From: Alphaproteobacteria bacterium
GTDB lineage: Bacteria > Pseudomonadota > Alphaproteobacteria > GCA-2731375
DNA length: 55,118 nt
NCBI GenBank assembly: GCA_021776235.1
Contig: JAJFGG010000073.1
Location: forward strand, 1 to 55,118
Direction of reading: 5' to 3'
Shown here: positions 26,564-34,664 of the stretch, piece after piece
How the letters are laid out: every line of letters begins with the position of its first letter
How positions within the stretch are numbered: the first letter of the stretch is position 1
Made by a program: the position numbers and the translations under genes
Notes under the pieces: model-generated
What the model was told of the DNA's origin: nothing
What the model saw: the letters and a program-made list of their open reading frames with translations, nothing else
Databases searched by the model: none

Positions 26564-26607
26564 TTAGAGCAACCTGTCTGCGTTCAGATGAACGCTGGTT
26601 GCTCTAA
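26564..26607. terminator. Long hairpin between convergent genes
   Basis: Outer arms TTAGAGCAACC (26564-26574) and GGTTGCTCTAA (26597-26607) pair perfectly, and an inner GCGTTCA/TGAACGC stem closes on a GA loop. It lies between convergent genes and contains the stop codon of the minus-strand one. AGAGCA-type palindromes of this kind are common dispersed repeats in Alphaproteobacteria. A bidirectional terminator is the likely use. Confidence 0.7.
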
Positions 26608-27461
26608 TACCTGGGTATGATCTCGACCGGTTCGCCGCTGGCACCGTCAACCACCCACGGCACCCGCTCGGTGCAGACGTCGTGCGCGGCAGCCCAATCG
26701 AGCAGCGCTCTGGGCACCGTCTCGACGCTGCGGTAACCCCCTAAAAGCTGCCTTGCCACCGGATCCGCCTTTTCCAGCAGCGCTTCGTCGGGAATGTCCA
26801 GGTTGAGGTCCGGTTTCATCCAGCGGTAGGCGTATCCATAGATCAAGACTTTCGCTGTCCGGTTCGTCAGGTTGCGGGTGGCGCTGTGGTAGACCCTGTT
26901 CTCAAACAGGAACGCGTCACCGGCGTTCAGGTTCAGGTCCTTGGCATTGCGGGGGCCAAATTCGCCATCGTGCACCGGCAACGGCTTGCCGGATTTATGG
27001 CTCCTGGGAACAACACTTGTCAGGCCGGCGTTCGGTCCGTGAAAATCGGTGAGACAGTAACAGACCTTTATTCCCACCAGGGGCAATTGGTCGTGGCCCA
27101 GATCCGAGGTGATGCCAATATCGCGATGCCAGCCGCGCGCGCCAGGCTCGGTGCCGGGGCTTTCGGGGTGCTTGTAGATCATGCCGGCACTTTGCAGGTG
27201 AATGTTGGGGCTTAACAACTGAATGATGAGAGAGACCGTGGGCCCATGGGCGAGCAGATCGAAGAACGCGTCCTGCTGGATGAAATCTCGTCGTTCCTGC
27301 AGGTATTTTTCCTCGCTCTGCTTGAGGAACGACGCCGCCAAACGGTCCCCGGCCTCGAGCAAACGCATGCGGGTGGGGGTATCAATGGCGTTGCGCACGA
27401 CGAGCACGCCATCTTCTGCAAAAGTCCTTATTTGTTCCGCCGTTAGCCGGCAACATTCCAT
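26604..27461 (-). CDS. Phytanoyl-CoA dioxygenase (PhyH) family oxygenase
   Basis: 285 aa from the ATG at 27461 (MECCRLTAEQIRTFAEDGVL), where the family fold begins; an in-frame start at 27569 would add 36 residues with no family resemblance. The iron motif is GWHRDIG (His near 109, Asp near 111), the distal His is in ENRVYHSATRNLTNRTAKV (near 190), and the downstream Arg is the 2-oxoglutarate ligand. VVPRSHKSGKPLP is the usual connecting segment. It resembles PhyH enzymes acting on small molecules and not phytanoyl-CoA itself. It is in the same direction as RidA and the TauE-like exporter, but about 220 bases downstream. Confidence 0.85.
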   Translation of the reverse strand: MECCRLTAEQIRTFAEDGVLVVRNAIDTPTRMRLLEAGDRLAASFLKQSEEKYLQERRDFIQQDAFFDLLAHGPTVSLIIQLLSPNIHLQSAGMIYKHPESPGTEPGARGWHRDIGITSDLGHDQLPLVGIKVCYCLTDFHGPNAGLTSVVPRSHKSGKPLPVHDGEFGPRNAKDLNLNAGDAFLFENRVYHSATRNLTNRTAKVLIYGYAYRWMKPDLNLDIPDEALLEKADPVARQLLGGYRSVETVPRALLDWAAAHDVCTERVPWVVDGASGEPVEIIPRY

Positions 27462-27685
27462 GGCGATATTCCAATTCAAGTCCGCTGACGGTGAAACAAT
27501 TTCGCTGGTACTCCTGCCGCGGTGCAAATCGCAAACTGCAGGCGACGCAGTTTCACAGTATCCGGTCATAGGGGTCGTGATGGCAAGCTTCGCGCCAAAT
27601 AATGCCGGCTGGTTGATGATCCCGTCCGCGAGGCTAACGGCCAGACGCCTTGGCCGCGGCCGGCCTTGAATGCCGCGTCAATACC

Positions 27686-28084
27686 TCACCCGGGATGCGC
27701 GGCAATGACGTCGAGCATGACCATGGCGCCGGCAGGCAGGACCAACCCGGCAAAGGCGGTTCGCGCCGGCAAGGACGCCTCTGCCCGCGTCGGCAGCCAG
27801 GCTGCGTAGATCTCATCGATCGCTTTGTAGTCTTCGAGGCGCGCCATCAGCAGGGTTACCTTGACGATATCCCCCGGTGTGCAGCCGGCGGCCTCAAGGA
27901 CCGCGCCGATGTTCGCCAGCATGCGCTCTGTTTGTGCCTGCAGTCCCGCTTCGAGTTCGCCGCTGATCGGATCCCGGCCGGTCTGCCCCGTCAGAAAGAC
28001 CAGATCACCGGCCCGGATGGCCTGGCTGTGCGTTCCGATCGACGGGGGTGCGGCATTCGTGGTGATGGCAATCTTGCTGGCCAT
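27686..28084 (-). CDS. RidA (YjgF/UK114) family protein
   Basis: 132 aa, standard family length, ATG preceded by AGAGGACC. It shows the family's AGDLVFLTGQTGRDPISGE N-terminal segment, NIGAVLEAAGCTPGDIVKVT, and the substrate-binding Arg in LPARTAFAGLVLPAGAMV. RidA homologs hydrolyse reactive enamine/imine intermediates, or in catabolic clusters act on pathway-specific intermediates. The usual Glu near the C-terminus is Asp here (MLDVIAAHPG), so this may be an Rid subfamily with a different activity. It directly follows the TauE/SafE exporter gene (48 bases) in the same direction. Confidence 0.88.
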   Translation of the reverse strand: MASKIAITTNAAPPSIGTHSQAIRAGDLVFLTGQTGRDPISGELEAGLQAQTERMLANIGAVLEAAGCTPGDIVKVTLLMARLEDYKAIDEIYAAWLPTRAEASLPARTAFAGLVLPAGAMVMLDVIAAHPG

Positions 28085-28132
28085 TGAATTTGGTCCTCTT
28101 TGCTTCTTCCGATCAATGCCGGCCTGCGCCAA

Positions 28133-28933
28133 TCATCCGATGATGCCCAAGGCGAGCAGAGGCCCCAGAATTAAAAGCATCGCCCCGACGATAACTTCCA
28201 ACGACCGGATCGTCACCTTCTTGATCAGGCGGGACCCCAGGAACGAGCCTATAAATGCAGCCAGGGTCGCGGCGACGATCAGACCCGGCAAGTTACCCTG
28301 GCTGGCCGGTGACGTCCCGGCAAGGAAATCGGCGATGAAGCCATAACCGTAAATGGGCAGACGCACAACATCCACGCAGACCGCGCATACGACGGCGGTG
28401 CCGACGAAGGCGTCGCGATCGAGCCCGGCCCGGATCAGAAAGGCCGAGCGCAGGGCGCCCTGATGCCCGGACAGCCCGCCAAAAAAGCCCGCAAGGGCGC
28501 CGCCCACGGGAAGCCAGCTTCGCTCGAAGGTGAGCTTGCGTTCCGTCGGGAGCAGATCGTGGCCGGCGAAAAGCACGATGAGCAAGCCAATGACAAGAGT
28601 GATCGGCAAAATTTCGAACGTACGCCCGGCCAGGACGTAGGCGCCAAGGGGCTGCAGATCGGTCGACACGCGCAGCAGCACCGCGCCGAAAACCGCGGCC
28701 AGGGCAGCCGGCAGGCCAAAGCGAAGCACCACGGACAACACCGCAAAGCGGCCAACCAGCAGCAGCTTGAAGAGATTGTTGGCGAGGTGGACGATTGCGG
28801 TGGCTGCGATCGCCATCTCGACGGGAAAGAACAACGCGAACACCGGCATCATCAGAGAGCCGAGTCCGAACCCCGAGAACAACGTCAATGCGGCAACGAC
28901 GAGGGCGGCCAGGCAGACGATTGCGTATTCCAA
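28133..28933 (-). CDS. TauE/SafE-family membrane exporter
   Basis: 266 aa from a TTG start at 28933, chosen because AAGGA sits 9 bases upstream and the protein then begins directly with its first membrane helix (LEYAIVCLAALVVAALTLFS). A longer frame to 29080 adds a polar tail unlike the family. About eight membrane segments are visible, with the repeated glycine-rich half-motifs GFGLGSLMMP and FGGLSGHQGALRSAFL that define the family. Members move sulfite, sulfoacetate or other small organic anions. With SsuD- and TauD-like enzymes nearby an organosulfur anion is tempting, but the substrate is not shown. Confidence 0.87.
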   Translation of the reverse strand: MEYAIVCLAALVVAALTLFSGFGLGSLMMPVFALFFPVEMAIAATAIVHLANNLFKLLLVGRFAVLSVVLRFGLPAALAAVFGAVLLRVSTDLQPLGAYVLAGRTFEILPITLVIGLLIVLFAGHDLLPTERKLTFERSWLPVGGALAGFFGGLSGHQGALRSAFLIRAGLDRDAFVGTAVVCAVCVDVVRLPIYGYGFIADFLAGTSPASQGNLPGLIVAATLAAFIGSFLGSRLIKKVTIRSLEVIVGAMLLILGPLLALGIIG

Positions 28934-29337
28934 GTTACAAAATCCTTGCCAAAGCAAAATGTGAACATCGGAAAGCGGGTAAACAATCCTATGCCCGTGC
29001 CGGCCGCGTGGCAAGGATATCGCCTTGCCGGTACCCCTTATATTGAACGGACCCACCTTCCGTGAAGACCATCGCGGCATGGAAGGTCATGCAGCGCGCC
29101 GGCGTCGATGAAACGGTTGCCATGGCCGATCTTTGGCTCGAGGTGACCGGCGGCGAAGCCTGAGGTTCAGCTCTTGGAGCCTCGGCGATGTCTGGGCGGA
29201 CAGGATTTCGATGACAGTGCGCTTTTGCGGTTGCGGCGACACAGTGTCGGTCTTGAGCCGAATGCGCCGCCGACAGGGCCCGCCGGCGGCGTTTGCCTAC
29301 GGGCTCATGTCGTCATGATTGATGCTTGCAAATAGCG
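28934..29337. other. Intergenic region, no clear gene
   Basis: 404 bases. A 33-codon frame from GTG 29062 to TGA 29163 has sensible amino-acid use but no family I know. The remainder is GC-rich and shows no hairpin or RNA gene that I can support. Confidence 0.4.
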
Positions 29338-30111
29338 CTACGGTTTGCGCCCCATGAAGGCATAACCGAAAACCTCGAATTTGCGGGCGTTGGGTTCGCC
29401 GCCCGCGCCGCCAAAGGTATCGACGGGCGGTCCCAGGCGCAGATCTTCAAATCCCGTATCCCGCATCATTTTCTGCCAGCCTGCACACGGCATGCCACCA
29501 GCGATTCAAGCGGTCCAAAGGTCGATGTTGCTCACGGCAGCCTCCGGAACCGGCTGGCCGTTGGCGATGTCGGCGAATTGCAGCACCCCGCCCGGCCGCA
29601 GGATGCGCCAGATCTCGGAAAAGACCTGTTGTTTGTCGGCGCACAGGTTGATGACGCCGTTGGCGATCACCACGTCCACCTGGCCGTCATCCACCGGCAA
29701 CTCCTCCAATATACCTTCGCGGAATTCAACCTGATCCAGGCCCATGGTCTGGGCGGTGGCGCGGGATTTGGCAAGCATTTCCCGGGTCATATCGACGCCG
29801 ATGACCTGGCCGCCGGGGCCGACCTGTTGGGCCGCGATGAAGCAGTCGAAACCACCGCCCGAGCCCATATCAACGACCCGTTCGCCGGCTTCAAGGGGAC
29901 GCAGGGAAAACGGGTTAGCAACGCCGGCGAATGATTCCACGGCCGCATCGGGCATGGCGCCCACCACCACTTCGTCATAGCCCAGTCGCCTGGCCAGGGG
30001 ACGTCCCGTATGAAAATGAAATTCTCCATGGGGGTCCAGGGCCACATCCCGGTACTTGTCCTTGACTTCCTCTCTCAAGGCAACGGCATCGACAAGCGTG
30101 TCAGTGCTCAT
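29338..30111 (-). CDS. ArsM-like SAM methyltransferase with in-frame TGA (candidate selenoprotein)
   Basis: 257 codons if TGA at 29506-29508 (codon 202) is read through; otherwise a 201-aa truncation. ATG with GGAAGGG upstream. It has the ArsM-like fold: RRLGYDEVVVGAMPDAAVES, motif I VVDMGSGGGFDC (79-90), VIGVDMTREMLAKS and LRPGGVLQFADI. Before the TGA the frame reads SNIDLWTA and after it IAGGMPCAGWQKMMRDTGFE, ending in KFEVFGYAFMGRKP at a TAG. ArsM-type enzymes have a conserved Cys at the TGA position (WxxC-IAGA-like), so Sec at a Cys site is the simplest reading. The N-terminal Cys of true arsenite methyltransferases is absent, so arsenic as substrate is doubtful. Alternatives are a nonsense mutation or sequencing error; intact family sequence for 55 codons after the TGA argues against old decay. 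Confidence 0.7.
29473..29505 (-). promoter_or_regulatory. Possible bacterial SECIS region after in-frame TGA
   Basis: Bacterial Sec insertion needs a hairpin shortly after the UGA. Here GCC (ending 17 bases after the UGA) can pair with GGC across the 7-base loop GTGTGCA, which starts with G, with an outer CTG/CAG pairing. Spacing fits, but the stem is short and interrupted, so this is weak support. Confidence 0.2.
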
Positions 30112-30206
30112 CCGATTTTCCCTTCCAAATTCCGGCCAACAACCTGGCCGCATTTATCCCACTCTGGCGAACCGCTTCGGGTTTCCCGGAAGCTGTTTGC
30201 TTTGCG

Positions 30207-30370
30207 TCAGGCGACCATAGCGAACTCATACTTCCGTGCATAGCCGTTCGCCTCTGCTTTGGCGGTTGAACTGTTACCGATAGCGCCGAACAGGTGGCGG
30301 GTGTTGAACCATTCGCTTCATTCGAGGGCGCTATCTCGACCGCTTCGAAGCAGCACTGCGGGCCACGGCG
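30207..30370 (-). pseudogene. IS3-family transposase, 3' remnant
   Basis: In shifting minus-strand frames this reads RRGPQCCFEAVEIA, then after a frameshift LE-stop-SEWFNTRHLFGAIGNSS and finally AKAEANGYARKYEFAMVA to a stop at 30207. IS3-family OrfB proteins end with a very similar block (RRGPWRSFEAVE, EWVxWFNxRRL, IGNIPPAEAE). At least one frameshift and one stop show it is dead, and only the last 55 or so codons remain. No terminal inverted repeat was recognised. It lies between the methyltransferase promoter side and the DM13 gene. Confidence 0.65.
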
Positions 30371-30488
30371 GTTTCTGCTGTTGCCTTCGGCATCGGGCCC
30401 GCGCAGGCTTGGCACGATTCACATCTGGCGTCCTTCGGGGCAATTCTGCATAATCGCGGGGGTATAGGCGGTTCGCGGGGGACAGCGT

Positions 30489-30971
30489 ATGTGGCGGATC
30501 ATCGGGGTGTTTCTGTTTGGCGCCATAGTTGGCACGGCATTTGGTGTCGCCGTGGGGTTTTTCGCCTTTCCCTATGTCTTCCCGCCGCCAGCCGCGAACG
30601 AAAGCCTGACCAAGGTTGAAGCGACGCGAGTCGTCGCGCGCGGCCAGTTCATCCACGCCAACCCCAGCGACCCGGTGCACTACGGCAAGGGCGCCGTAAC
30701 AGTCCACGAAGGTACGGTCTTTCTGGGGCGCGATTTTGCAGTTGGGCCGGGACCGAAGTACCACGTCTACCTGGCGCCAAAGGCCATGGTGCGGCGATCG
30801 GGCGACGTCGCCGGCAGCATGTTCATCGACCTGGGCCGCCTGCGCGCATTTGAAGGCAGCCAGAAATACGCCATACCCGCCGGTGTCGATCTTGCCGGCT
30901 ATCCCAGCGTGGTGATCTGGTGCGAGCAGTTTGGCGTGCTCATTTCTCCAGCGGACCTGGCTTTTCAATAG
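30489..30971 (+). CDS. DM13-domain exported/membrane-anchored protein
   Basis: 160 aa. An N-terminal membrane anchor or signal (IIGVFLFGAIVGTAFGVAVG, residues 4-23) is followed by a single DM13 domain: GQFIHANPSDPVHYGKGAVT, FLGRDFAVGPGPKYHVYLAP, MFIDLGRLRAFEGSQKYAIP and the C-terminal YPSVVIWCEQFGVLISPADL with the conserved Cys. DM13 domains have been proposed to take part in extracellular redox or electron transfer. It is a lone + strand gene and the last chromosomal gene before the tRNA-Thr attachment remnant. Confidence 0.88.
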   Translation: MWRIIGVFLFGAIVGTAFGVAVGFFAFPYVFPPPAANESLTKVEATRVVARGQFIHANPSDPVHYGKGAVTVHEGTVFLGRDFAVGPGPKYHVYLAPKAMVRRSGDVAGSMFIDLGRLRAFEGSQKYAIPAGVDLAGYPSVVIWCEQFGVLISPADLAFQ

Positions 30972-31112
30972 CCCGATTGCAGCTTTTGCCACTCTGCGAA
31001 CAAAGTCCGGCGCGGGGCTCATCTCCGCTTTTGGCTTAACCTGTCTGGCGAACATTCTGGTGCATACATGGAGCACTAGACGACGGCGCCTACGGATTAT
31101 TGTGACGAATAA

Positions 31113-31158
31113 TGGTGCCGGCGACAGGAGTCGAACCCGTGACCTACTGATTACAAAT
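31113..31158 (-). other. tRNA-Thr(TGT) 3'-end fragment, attachment site (attL)
   Basis: On the minus strand this reads anticodon loop TTTGTAA (anticodon at 31153-31155), stem half TCAGT, variable loop, T arm ACGGG-TTCGACT-CCTGT, acceptor strand CGCCGGC, discriminator A and CCA. The 5' half (D arm, 5' acceptor GCCGGCG) is absent: sequence right of 31158 has no tRNA match. It therefore cannot be a working tRNA and fits the 3'-end duplicate left by integrase-mediated insertion. Confidence 0.85.
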
Positions 31159-31306
31159 TTGAAAACCGTACTTTTCACTAGCCGACACCAGCCGCCATAC
31201 ATACTATATTTCAATGTGTTACCAGACACGCCCCGACAACAACTGACTTGATTTTGATAGATATTGGTTGCTATATGGTATCTAGCAACCAAATTGGAGA
31301 CGGCCA

Positions 31307-32647
31307 ATGGCAAGCAAACGTCGGATTACGAAGACGGTCGTTGATAAGTTGAAGCCCGGTGAAATTGTATGGGACACGGAGATCAATGGCTTCGGTGCCC
31401 GCTGCCAGAAACAGGCGAGGGTCTACGTTCTGAAGACCCGGGAAGGCGGACGGCAGCGTTGGTTTACCCTGGGCCGGCATGGCGCGCCGCTAACCCCTGA
31501 CGATGCCCGCAAGGAGGCGTTGAGCAAACTGGGTGCCATCGCTGACGGCAATACGCCGGCCGCTTCCCGTGATGCCGCCAAGCGGAACCCGATGCTGAAG
31601 ACCTACGCCCTTGATTTCATGCGTGACCACGTTCAGGCCAAGCGCAAGTCGCGTACCGCCGACAGTTATCAGGACCTGCTTGATCGCCTGATCATACCTG
31701 TGCTGGGCAATCTGAAACTCAAGGATGTTCAGCTCGCCGATGTGGCTCGCCTACACAGGAAATGGCGGCGCACACCCTATCAGGCTAACCGGGCCCTGGC
31801 CTTGGTCTCCAAGATGCTCAATCTGGCCGAGCGCGATGGATTTCGGACGCACAATTCCAATCCCTGCCGGCATGTGGAGAAGTTCAAGGAGGAGAAGCGC
31901 GAACGGTTTTTGTCCGAGGTGGAATTAGCGATCTTGGGTGAGGTCCTTGTTGATGCGCTGCGAGACCGTTCGGAAAACACCTATGTGGTCGCAGCCATCC
32001 GATTATTGCTGTTCTCCGGCGCTCGGGTCAGCGAAATTCTTGGCCTGCGCTGGGAGTATGTCGATTTTGAAAGGGCGATGCTGCGCTTGCCGGATAGCAA
32101 GACAGGGCAGAAAAGCATCTACCTGTCCGCGCCGGCGCTAGAGGTTCTGCATAACCTGCCGCGTCTCGAAACCAACCCTCACGTCATCGTCGGAGACAAA
32201 TCCGGCGCCGCCCTGGTGAACATACAGAAACCGTGGCGGCGCCTTCGAAAGGCGGTGACGGTGCGGCTGTGGGCGGAGCATGGGAATGAAGCCACCCGAC
32301 AATTGGTCGCGAACTTGGCCGAGAAGTTGGACAGAACGCCTACATGGAGGGAATGCACCCGGGCTGCGGAGGCTGAAGATCTAACTCTGTCTGCAGGCCT
32401 GGTGGATGTTCGGCTGCATGACCTACGTCACTCCTTCGCTTCCGTGGCGGCCACCGGTGGCATGTCACTGCCGATGATCGGCAAACTGCTGGGTCATACC
32501 CAGGCTGCGACGACCCACCGCTATAGTCACCTCTCTGCCGATCCGGTGCGAGCGGCCAATGAGGCTATTGGCCAACGCATAGCCGCAATGATGCAGGGCA
32601 AGGATGAAGTAGAAAATGTGGTCCCATTACTGAAGTCTGCTGATTGA
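31307..32647 (+). CDS. Tyrosine-type integrase of tRNA-targeting island
   Basis: 446 aa. N-terminal arm-binding DUF4102-type domain (VWDTEINGFGARCQKQARVY, WFTLGRHGAPLTPDDARKEA), a core-binding SAM-like domain around residues 100-190, and a catalytic domain with Arg in LFSGARVSEILGLRW (near 239), HDLRHSFAS (near 371-379), GHTQAATTHRYSH and the Tyr nucleophile near 405. Between the Arg and HxxR motifs it carries an extra charged helical insert of about 50 residues (RQLVANLAEKLDRTPTWREC) longer than in many relatives. Its position next to the tRNA-Thr fragment identifies the target. RBS TTGGAGACGG. Confidence 0.93.
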   Translation: MASKRRITKTVVDKLKPGEIVWDTEINGFGARCQKQARVYVLKTREGGRQRWFTLGRHGAPLTPDDARKEALSKLGAIADGNTPAASRDAAKRNPMLKTYALDFMRDHVQAKRKSRTADSYQDLLDRLIIPVLGNLKLKDVQLADVARLHRKWRRTPYQANRALALVSKMLNLAERDGFRTHNSNPCRHVEKFKEEKRERFLSEVELAILGEVLVDALRDRSENTYVVAAIRLLLFSGARVSEILGLRWEYVDFERAMLRLPDSKTGQKSIYLSAPALEVLHNLPRLETNPHVIVGDKSGAALVNIQKPWRRLRKAVTVRLWAEHGNEATRQLVANLAEKLDRTPTWRECTRAAEAEDLTLSAGLVDVRLHDLRHSFASVAATGGMSLPMIGKLLGHTQAATTHRYSHLSADPVRAANEAIGQRIAAMMQGKDEVENVVPLLKSAD

Positions 32648-32700
32648 ATGGCTTATTGGTGATCTGAACATGCCGAATTTCTGGGAAGGTGAGAGAGGGG

Positions 32701-33351
32701 ATGGCCTTGGCGACTTTTGACGAAAAACAGGTTGCGCAACTTGCCCAAATTGCTGGCATTTCTGGCGAAAAACAATGTCATTCATTGGCTAGGTTTCAAG
32801 ATCTACTCCTGGAAGCCGCATTATCCTACAGGGCTGGATCCGGGAAATTGAAGAATGCTCGCAAAAAAATGTGCGTGACCGCTGACCAAGCGCGAAAGCT
32901 CAGTTCGAATTTGGACCTGCTATTATTCGATGAACGTGTGCGACGAGCAATGCTGGGGATAAGGGACGAGAAACTGCATCGCCCAATGCTCGAATTTCAA
33001 GACATCAACGGATTACGCCAAAGGCTTCGTGATTTAGCGGTGGTACTGGAAAAGGCAGAAAAGGATCCAGATTTACCCAAACGCAGTGGAGGTCGTCCTC
33101 GGGACACGGGAAACCTGACGGCGGCAATTTGCGTACTCGCAATGGCATGGGAGGAGGCGTCGCCTGGTCGTAGAGCGACAACGATTACATATCGAGACAC
33201 TGATGAGAAAGGCGGACCATTTGTTGATTTCGCCCGAACAGCATTTGAACTCTTGGACCCAGAGTTTCGCCGGCGCACCGGATTTGGCCAAACCGTCTAC
33301 AGTGCGTTGGCTGAAAGAAGGGCGATTTCTCAAGGGCCCGATTGTAGGTAA
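32701..33351 (+). CDS. Unknown island protein
   Basis: 216 aa from the ATG at 32701; a GTG at 32689 is equally possible. No recognised domain. The N-terminal two thirds are charged and helical, with a segment LARFQDLLLEAALSYRAGSG, and a basic patch SGGRPRDTG in the middle may contact nucleic acid. The C-terminal part (FVDFARTAFELLDPEFRRRT) is also helical. It lies between the integrase and the AlpA-like regulator, where such islands usually keep small accessory genes. The stop codon lies inside a perfect inverted repeat. Confidence 0.55.
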   Translation: MALATFDEKQVAQLAQIAGISGEKQCHSLARFQDLLLEAALSYRAGSGKLKNARKKMCVTADQARKLSSNLDLLLFDERVRRAMLGIRDEKLHRPMLEFQDINGLRQRLRDLAVVLEKAEKDPDLPKRSGGRPRDTGNLTAAICVLAMAWEEASPGRRATTITYRDTDEKGGPFVDFARTAFELLDPEFRRRTGFGQTVYSALAERRAISQGPDCR

Positions 33352-33388
33352 ATAAACCTATTCAAAATCGGCCGGTTTATTTACCTAC
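33344..33388. promoter_or_regulatory. Perfect 15-bp inverted repeat, candidate operator or origin element
   Basis: GTAGGTAAATAAACC (33344-33358) and GGTTTATTTACCTAC (33374-33388) are exact reverse complements separated by 15 bases. It overlaps the end of the upstream gene and lies about 60 bases before the AlpA-like regulator and replication genes. Arms, spacing and AT content suit a regulator or replication-initiator site; without a T-run it is a less likely terminator. Confidence 0.6.
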
Positions 33389-33450
33389 CACTGACAATTA
33401 TCGACAGGTTATTGGTCAACGCGACTACCAGTGAAATGGAGCGTCGCGAA

Positions 33451-33756
33451 ATGCCTGAAGTATTCCTGACAGAGAAACAAGCCGCTGCAGTGCGTCACTG
33501 TTCCACGCGAACATTGCAGCGTGAGAGGGTTTGCCCTCCTTCCGATCCGCTTCCATTCATTCGTGCTGGACGCCGCATTCTCTATTGCTTGTCCGATTTG
33601 GAGGATTGGCTCAGCCGCCGAAGATATCATTCTACGGCAGAAGCTGATCTTGCTGATCACGAGCGCGGTGATATCACGTCGGCATCTTCCCATCCGTCCA
33701 AGTCAAGTGGCGACGATCTGGCACGTGATCACGACGCCAAAGGTGGTGCATTTTGA
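33451..33756 (+). CDS. AlpA/excisionase-like HTH regulator
   Basis: 101 aa from the ATG at 33451, preceded by GGAG; longer TTG and ATG starts exist upstream. It has a short winged-helix, MerR-like fold: FLTEKQAAAVRHCSTRTLQR, then the wing FIRAGRRILYCLSDLEDWLS. This is the layout of AlpA-type activators and phage excisionases that control integrase and DNA exit. A low-complexity acidic/Ser tail follows. Its stop overlaps the TTG start of the primase gene by four bases, so it heads the replication operon. The adjacent inverted repeat may be its binding site. Confidence 0.75.
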   Translation: MPEVFLTEKQAAAVRHCSTRTLQRERVCPPSDPLPFIRAGRRILYCLSDLEDWLSRRRYHSTAEADLADHERGDITSASSHPSKSSGDDLARDHDAKGGAF

Positions 33757-34664
33757 CCCCTCGCAATATCGCAACCGCCATTGGAGGACGCAAAGTAAGT
33801 GAAAGCTGGATGGCCCGGTGCCCTGCCCACGATGACCACAATCCCAGTCTGTCAATTTCCACGGGCGACGAGGGCCGAGTATTAGTGCACTGCTACGCCG
33901 GCTGCTCGCAGGACGCAGTCATAGACGCCTTAAAGAATCGTGGCCTTTGGCCAAATGCTAACCCGGATGACGATCGGCCCCGACGGGACGACAAAAAGTC
34001 TGGCCGGCAACATCATAAGCGCGAGACAAAACGACAAGGCGAAGCCGCCGAGAAAGCCCGAGCTGCTCGCATCATCTTCAGGCGCGCCTCAAGCGCCAAG
34101 GATAGCCAGGTTGAAGTTTATCTTCACGCCAGGGGCATAATCAGCGAGCCGCCGCTGTGTCTTCGCTACGCACCCTGCCTGAAGCACGGCCCAACGGGCC
34201 TGACCCTTCCGGCAATGGTAGCCGCCGTCCAGGACGCGACTGGCCATATTACCGGTATCCAGCGGACCTTCCTGACCGCCGACGGGCGCAAGAAGGCGCC
34301 GGTCTCACAAAACAAAATGATGCTGGGCCGCTGCGCCGGCAGCGCCGTCAGGTTGGCTCTTGTCAAAGACGTGCTCTGCGTCGGTGAAGGCATCGAAACG
34401 ATGCTCAGCGTCCAACAAGAGACGGGCAGACCATGCTGGGCCGCACTGAGCACATCAGGCCTCAAGGCACTGATCCTGCCTTCCAACATCACTCAGGTCA
34501 CTATATGCGCCGATGCCGATGACCCTGGTGAACAGGCCGCTCGGTTCGCGGCGGAGCGGTGGATCCGGGAAGGCCGCAAAGTAAAGATCGCCCGGCCACC
34601 GGACGGCCACGGCGATTTTAACGACATGCTCATGGCCGGTGCCATGAGGGAGGTGTCAAATTGA
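33753..34664 (+). CDS. Island primase with zinc finger and TOPRIM domain
   Basis: 303 aa. An N-terminal CHC2-type zinc finger (ARCPAHDDHNPSLSIS, HCYAGCSQDAVIDAL) is followed by a helical linker, an insert RYAPCLKHGPTGLTLPAMVA typical of island primases, and a TOPRIM domain with the catalytic Glu in VGEGIETMLSV (near 210) and acidic pair in CADADDPGEQAA (near 253). The enzyme should make primers for island replication together with the next gene. The start is a TTG within a TTGA overlap of the previous stop, so translation is coupled and probably throttled. Confidence 0.85.
   Translation: MTPRNIATAIGGRKVSESWMARCPAHDDHNPSLSISTGDEGRVLVHCYAGCSQDAVIDALKNRGLWPNANPDDDRPRRDDKKSGRQHHKRETKRQGEAAEKARAARIIFRRASSAKDSQVEVYLHARGIISEPPLCLRYAPCLKHGPTGLTLPAMVAAVQDATGHITGIQRTFLTADGRKKAPVSQNKMMLGRCAGSAVRLALVKDVLCVGEGIETMLSVQQETGRPCWAALSTSGLKALILPSNITQVTICADADDPGEQAARFAAERWIREGRKVKIARPPDGHGDFNDMLMAGAMREVSN

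Noticed and set aside
29062-29163. 33-codon frame starting GTG
   Set aside because: Plausible residues but too short and unmatched; mentioned only in the intergenic note.
29506-30111. Simple truncated methyltransferase ending at the TGA
   Set aside because: The frame continues with 55 family-like codons to a TAG and the TGA falls on a conserved Cys site; kept only as an alternative.
31113-31158. Functional tRNA-Thr gene
   Set aside because: Only the anticodon loop to CCA is present; the D arm and 5' acceptor strand are missing, so it was called as an attachment remnant.
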